Assembly (NCBI GenBank): GCA_944325245.1
Contig: CALUZM010000003.1
Coordinates: 1-64,000, forward strand
DNA: 64,000 nucleotides
Direction of reading: 5' to 3'
Origin: an uncultured Massilimicrobiota sp.
GTDB lineage: Bacteria; Bacillota_I; Bacilli_A; Erysipelotrichales; Coprobacillaceae
In this document: positions 61,185-64,000 of the stretch, piece after piece
How positions within the stretch are numbered: the stretch's first letter is position 1
Layout: each line of letters opens with the position of its first letter
The notes under the pieces: model-generated
Seen by the model: only the letters and a program-made list of their open reading frames with translations
Database searches by the model: none
Told to the model about the DNA's origin: nothing
Position numbers and translations under genes: made by a program

Positions 61185-62600
61185 TCAATTTTTTTCTTCT
61201 AGATATTTCACGCATAGTGCTGTCAATCCATCAAGCATATAAGGACTTGATTCTTTCATACTATAAAATTCTGGCATAAATTCCTCAGGGATAAATGACA
61301 TTAATTTATTTTTGACTTCATTCATATCACTGGTCATTGGTGAACAGATGACAACAGCTTCTGGTCCCAACACACAGATAGAAGGTAATAATGATTTTGT
61401 GACAAGTTCCAAAACACCTTCGTGTGTCCAGGCTAGTTTTCCACATTCATCAGATAACTGCATACGTCGAATAAAATACTTAATCTCTCCAGCCAAACCA
61501 TTTTTCCCTATAACAATCTTTCCTTGAGAAATAACACCCTGTCCATCAACACCAAAACCAAAAGGCTGCGAATGATAAATAATATTCTGATATTCAGGAT
61601 GTTCCAACGCAAAACCAACAACAGCTGCATTAGCATTATTATAAATCACGACCTGTATACCATATTTCTTTTCAAAATCTTCCTTAATATCAATATTTCT
61701 TTCATCGACAGTATTTCTTAACTGTTTATCATCTTTAACGATTCCAGGCGTTGCAATACCAATCACATCAATATGAGAATGTTTTAATAAAACAGTATCA
61801 ATAATATCATATAAATCATAAATATTCATTGTTGGTTTAATAATCATATTGCTATCAATGATTTCACAGTGATCACTTAAACGATAATAGATACGTGTCT
61901 GAGCTTTATTATGTGAAATGACAATAGATAAAATACGATTATCATACTCAACACAATGTGTATGTTCTTTTTTGATTTCCTGTGTTTTATTGGCATTATA
62001 TTGTTCTAATTCATTTTGTAAGAATTTTAAAGCACCTAAAGCATCATAGGATGCAAAAACAGCTGTTGGAATCTGTAAAACCAGTTTATCCGTCAAACTG
62101 TCTTTCAAACGATTCAACATATAGCCAATCTGTGGTGCAATCAAAACAACATCATATTTTTCAACTTCTTCATAAATACTTAAATATGAGACAGCATCAA
62201 AATGATAATCCAAGCCCAGCATACCTGACACACTATTTAAGTTTTCCGCAAACATTGATGTTGTTAGTCCTGCTGAACATGACAAAAGAACCTGTAATGT
62301 TTTCTCAGCTTTTAATCCAACCAATGTTTCTACCATCTCATCATACAATTGTTTGGCATGATCTTCATCATTCAGTTCAAAATGCAAATAAAACTTAACT
62401 GAATCATCTTTTTTCGAAACAATAGAAAATTCAACAATCGTACTTTCTTCAATCTGTGTAAATGTAATAGAAGCTTCCCCATAATCAGTTAATAATTTAA
62501 TCAGATGTTCATCCTCTGCAACAATCTGATAATCATCACTATGATGTGACTGAATCCATGCAGGAAAATCAAAATCCAATACCTTTCTTTCTTGATCCAT
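61185..62600 (-). CDS. Fusion of a PTS EIIB (lactose/cellobiose-type) domain with a ROK-like domain
   Basis: A 471-residue protein. Residues 1-98 have no recognised family. Residues 101-200 match the lactose/cellobiose EIIB fold: VLLSCSAGLTTSMF with phospho-acceptor Cys108, VVLIAPQIGYML, and a late VFASYDALGALKFLQ. Residues 221-471 resemble ROK sugar kinases/regulators (IGIATPGIVKDD, NNANAAVVGFAL, GQGVISQGKIVIGKNGLAGEI), but the N-terminal ATP-binding DxGxT-type motif and the ROK zinc cysteines are missing. A regulatory role reading PTS phosphorylation is inferred. Start at 62600 follows GAGGAT; no EIIA or EIIC is nearby. Confidence 0.8.
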   Translation of the reverse strand: MDQERKVLDFDFPAWIQSHHSDDYQIVAEDEHLIKLLTDYGEASITFTQIEESTIVEFSIVSKKDDSVKFYLHFELNDEDHAKQLYDEMVETLVGLKAEKTLQVLLSCSAGLTTSMFAENLNSVSGMLGLDYHFDAVSYLSIYEEVEKYDVVLIAPQIGYMLNRLKDSLTDKLVLQIPTAVFASYDALGALKFLQNELEQYNANKTQEIKKEHTHCVEYDNRILSIVISHNKAQTRIYYRLSDHCEIIDSNMIIKPTMNIYDLYDIIDTVLLKHSHIDVIGIATPGIVKDDKQLRNTVDERNIDIKEDFEKKYGIQVVIYNNANAAVVGFALEHPEYQNIIYHSQPFGFGVDGQGVISQGKIVIGKNGLAGEIKYFIRRMQLSDECGKLAWTHEGVLELVTKSLLPSICVLGPEAVVICSPMTSDMNEVKNKLMSFIPEEFMPEFYSMKESSPYMLDGLTALCVKYLEEKN

Positions 62601-62626
62601 AAAATTATCCTCTTTTCTATATCTTA

Positions 62627-62655
62627 ATTCTATTTTATCATGAAACCCCAAACAA
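62627..62655 (-). promoter_or_regulatory. Promoter of the EIIB-ROK gene
   Basis: Minus strand TTGTTT, 17 bp, TAGAAT, 27 bases before the start. Confidence 0.6.
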
Positions 62656-62667
62656 AACCATATAAAG

Positions 62668-62690
62668 AAAAATAGCACATGAGTGCTATT
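62668..62690 (-). terminator. Terminator of the capA-like gene
   Basis: Perfect 8-bp stem AATAGCAC / GTGCTATT with a 4-base loop, followed by TTTC on the minus strand; includes the stop codon at 62686. Confidence 0.8.
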
Positions 62691-63702
62691 CAATATTATG
62701 AACTTTACTTAAAACACGCTCAGCATCATCACCATCAACAATTGTTGGCTGATAATTATTGCGTGATGAAGTTGATGAAATCATACATGGAATGATTTCG
62801 TGATCTTCTTTAACCAGCTGATCATCTTCAAAAGAAAAAGTATGCTGATAAATCATTGTATCCTTATCACTTGGATTCTTATTTCCACCAAAACAGAAAT
62901 TTCCTAAACTATAAACAATTTGTTTGCCCTTATAAGTTTCTATTCCCTGTAAAACATGAGGATGAGAACCTATGACCAAATCAGCACCTGTATCAATTGT
63001 CTTTTTTGCAATGGAACGTTGTGATTCCATTGGAGATTGATCACGTTCAATACCCCAGTGATAATAAACAATAACCAAATCACTTTGTTTCTTTAAATCC
63101 ATAATGGCTTGACTCATTTCAGATGTCAAACTATCTGGAAAAGAATAGCCTAAAAAACCAATTTTCACTCCCTGAACATCCATGATACAACTCTCATCAT
63201 AGCCAAAATGCTCAATCTGATTTTCATCTAATATATCTTTTGTATCCTGCATTCCCTGTTCAAAATGATCACGGGAATGATTATTCGCTAAAGTGACAGC
63301 TTCAATATTCCCTTCCTTTAATATATTCACATATTCAGGTTTTCCCTGAAAGGCAAATGTCTTTTCAGCATGATCTCTGGAGGTTGTTAAAGGTCCTTCC
63401 AAATTGGCAATCGTTAAATCATCTTTTTCAAAAACAGATCGCACATTTTTCAAAAAATAAGTACTATCTTGTCCCTGATTTTCATATTCCTGATCAAAAG
63501 AACCACTATAGCCCTGACCAGCATAATTTCCTAATGTGATATCACCTACAAAAGATAAAGTAATTGTCGTTTTCTTCACTTCAGGTTCCTTTGTTTCAAC
63601 AGTTTCTTCTGGTGTTTTCTCAACCGTTTCCTTTTGATTTTGGCATGCCATCAATGTTAAAACCATCACCATTGATAATATCGCCTGTAATATTTTCTTC
63701 AT
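62686..63702 (-). CDS. CapA-like (poly-gamma-glutamate synthesis type) lipoprotein
   Basis: The 338-residue protein has a lipoprotein signal (lipobox LMAC) and a Glu/Thr-rich linker, then a CapA metallophosphatase-like domain: SFVGDITLG, NLEGPLT, ALANNHSRD, YYHWGIE and VIGSHPHVLQG with SLGNF. CapA/PgsA proteins take part in poly-gamma-glutamate or capsule synthesis, but many members are orphan. No pgsB/pgsC genes are nearby. The start at 63702 follows GGGGAAGG. It follows an RpiR gene by 22 bases. Confidence 0.88.
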   Translation of the reverse strand: MKKILQAILSMVMVLTLMACQNQKETVEKTPEETVETKEPEVKKTTITLSFVGDITLGNYAGQGYSGSFDQEYENQGQDSTYFLKNVRSVFEKDDLTIANLEGPLTTSRDHAEKTFAFQGKPEYVNILKEGNIEAVTLANNHSRDHFEQGMQDTKDILDENQIEHFGYDESCIMDVQGVKIGFLGYSFPDSLTSEMSQAIMDLKKQSDLVIVYYHWGIERDQSPMESQRSIAKKTIDTGADLVIGSHPHVLQGIETYKGKQIVYSLGNFCFGGNKNPSDKDTMIYQHTFSFEDDQLVKEDHEIIPCMISSTSSRNNYQPTIVDGDDAERVLSKVHNIE

Positions 63703-63724
63703 TTTAACCTTCCCCATAATTCTA

Positions 63725-64000
63725 TTATTCTTCTGAATAAAATTTCTGATAATAACGAATACGTATCAAATCTAAAATCATCATCGTCTGATAACCAAAT
63801 TCCAGACCATCAAATGTTCCTAAAACATGTACAACGTAATCTGAACAAACATTTTCAAATTGAACATATTTCATATTTTGAGTCACCAAAACAACATAGG
63901 CATCACACAAATGCTGTTTGACCATTTTTTTCGCATTTTGTTCCATGGTACGTCCTGTTGCTGTGATAAAAATGACAACGTCATCATCAGAAAACTCAAA
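63725..64000 (-). CDS. RpiR-family regulator (partial, 5' end beyond window)
   Basis: The last 91 codons of an RpiR-type protein: FSDDDVVIFITATGRTMEQ marks the SIS phosphosugar loop, followed by YVVLVTQN and the C-terminal helix region LEFGYQTMMILDLIRIRYYQKF. It is a close relative of 53904-54656. The reading frame runs open to the window edge. It precedes the CapA-like gene and may regulate it. Confidence 0.85.
   Translation of the reverse strand, partial: FEFSDDDVVIFITATGRTMEQNAKKMVKQHLCDAYVVLVTQNMKYVQFENVCSDYVVHVLGTFDGLEFGYQTMMILDLIRIRYYQKFYSEE

Noticed and set aside
1-64000. Mobile elements, prophage or CRISPR arrays
   Set aside because: No transposase, integrase, phage structural genes, regular spaced repeats or terminal inverted repeats were seen.

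Overview
The window is AT-rich, gene-dense bacterial DNA. Nearly every gene lies on the minus strand; glutamate dehydrogenase (43239-44582) is the only intact plus-strand gene. Strong Shine-Dalgarno sites (AGGAGG), sigma-A-type promoters with 16-18 bp spacing, hairpin plus U-run terminators, a dacF-spoIIAA-spoIIAB-sigF sporulation locus, FabK-type fatty-acid synthesis and an electron-bifurcating-type [FeFe] hydrogenase point to an anaerobic, spore-competent, low-GC Firmicute. Gene content and style suggest an Erysipelotrichia/Coprobacillaceae-like gut organism; that placement is inferred, not proven. No rRNA, tRNA, CRISPR array, insertion sequence or prophage was seen.

Layout from left to right (transcription runs right to left). 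1-6190: fatty-acid initiation operon acpP-accBCDA-fabH-fabK plus a partial nitronate-monooxygenase-like gene, driven by a clear promoter with a 22-bp palindrome at the start site. 6376-10839: MarR regulator plus a heterodimeric ABC exporter, with a palindrome inside a consensus promoter. 10926-14110: proline synthesis (membrane protein-proB-proA). 14276-18697: a large surface protein with two metallo-beta-lactamase domains and two RpiR-type regulators. 18821-22328: a second heterodimeric ABC exporter. 22449-32617: rubrerythrin, an ABC permease and binding protein without an ATPase, then a ten-gene [FeFe]-hydrogenase operon holding the three catalytic subunits and a set of signalling-like proteins. 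32762-39136: histidine operon hisZGDBHAF-IE under a leader-peptide attenuator. 39209-43014: membrane protein, DUF89 protein, a broken RpiR regulator and a small membrane protein. 43239-47593: gdhA, small proteins and an uncharacterised PEPCK/HprK-fold P-loop protein. 47623-50909: lepB and the spoIIA locus with two Spo0A-box-like sites. 51044-57186: DUF1848, AIM24-like, methylglyoxal synthase, HAD phosphatases, RpiR, and a frameshifted MATE pump behind a terminator-bearing leader. 57260-64000: pyrimidine nucleoside phosphorylase, a frameshifted arginase-family gene, fmt, a PTS-EIIB/ROK fusion, a CapA-like lipoprotein and a partial RpiR gene.

Functionally the window combines biosynthesis (lipid, proline, histidine), fermentative redox disposal (NADH/ferredoxin-linked hydrogenase with a cre-like site over its promoter, glutamate dehydrogenase, rubrerythrin), sporulation commitment and sugar-phosphate-type regulation (several RpiR genes, EIIB-ROK fusion, methylglyoxal synthase). 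The most noteworthy items are the histidine leader attenuator (peptide MKKTILNVQFHRHHHWNT), the conserved but poorly understood signalling module inside the hydrogenase operon, the EIIB-ROK fusion, the PEPCK/HprK-fold protein and the attenuator-like leader of the MATE gene. Three genes carry apparent inactivating changes (one in-frame stop, two single-base frameshifts), which may be real decay or assembly errors.
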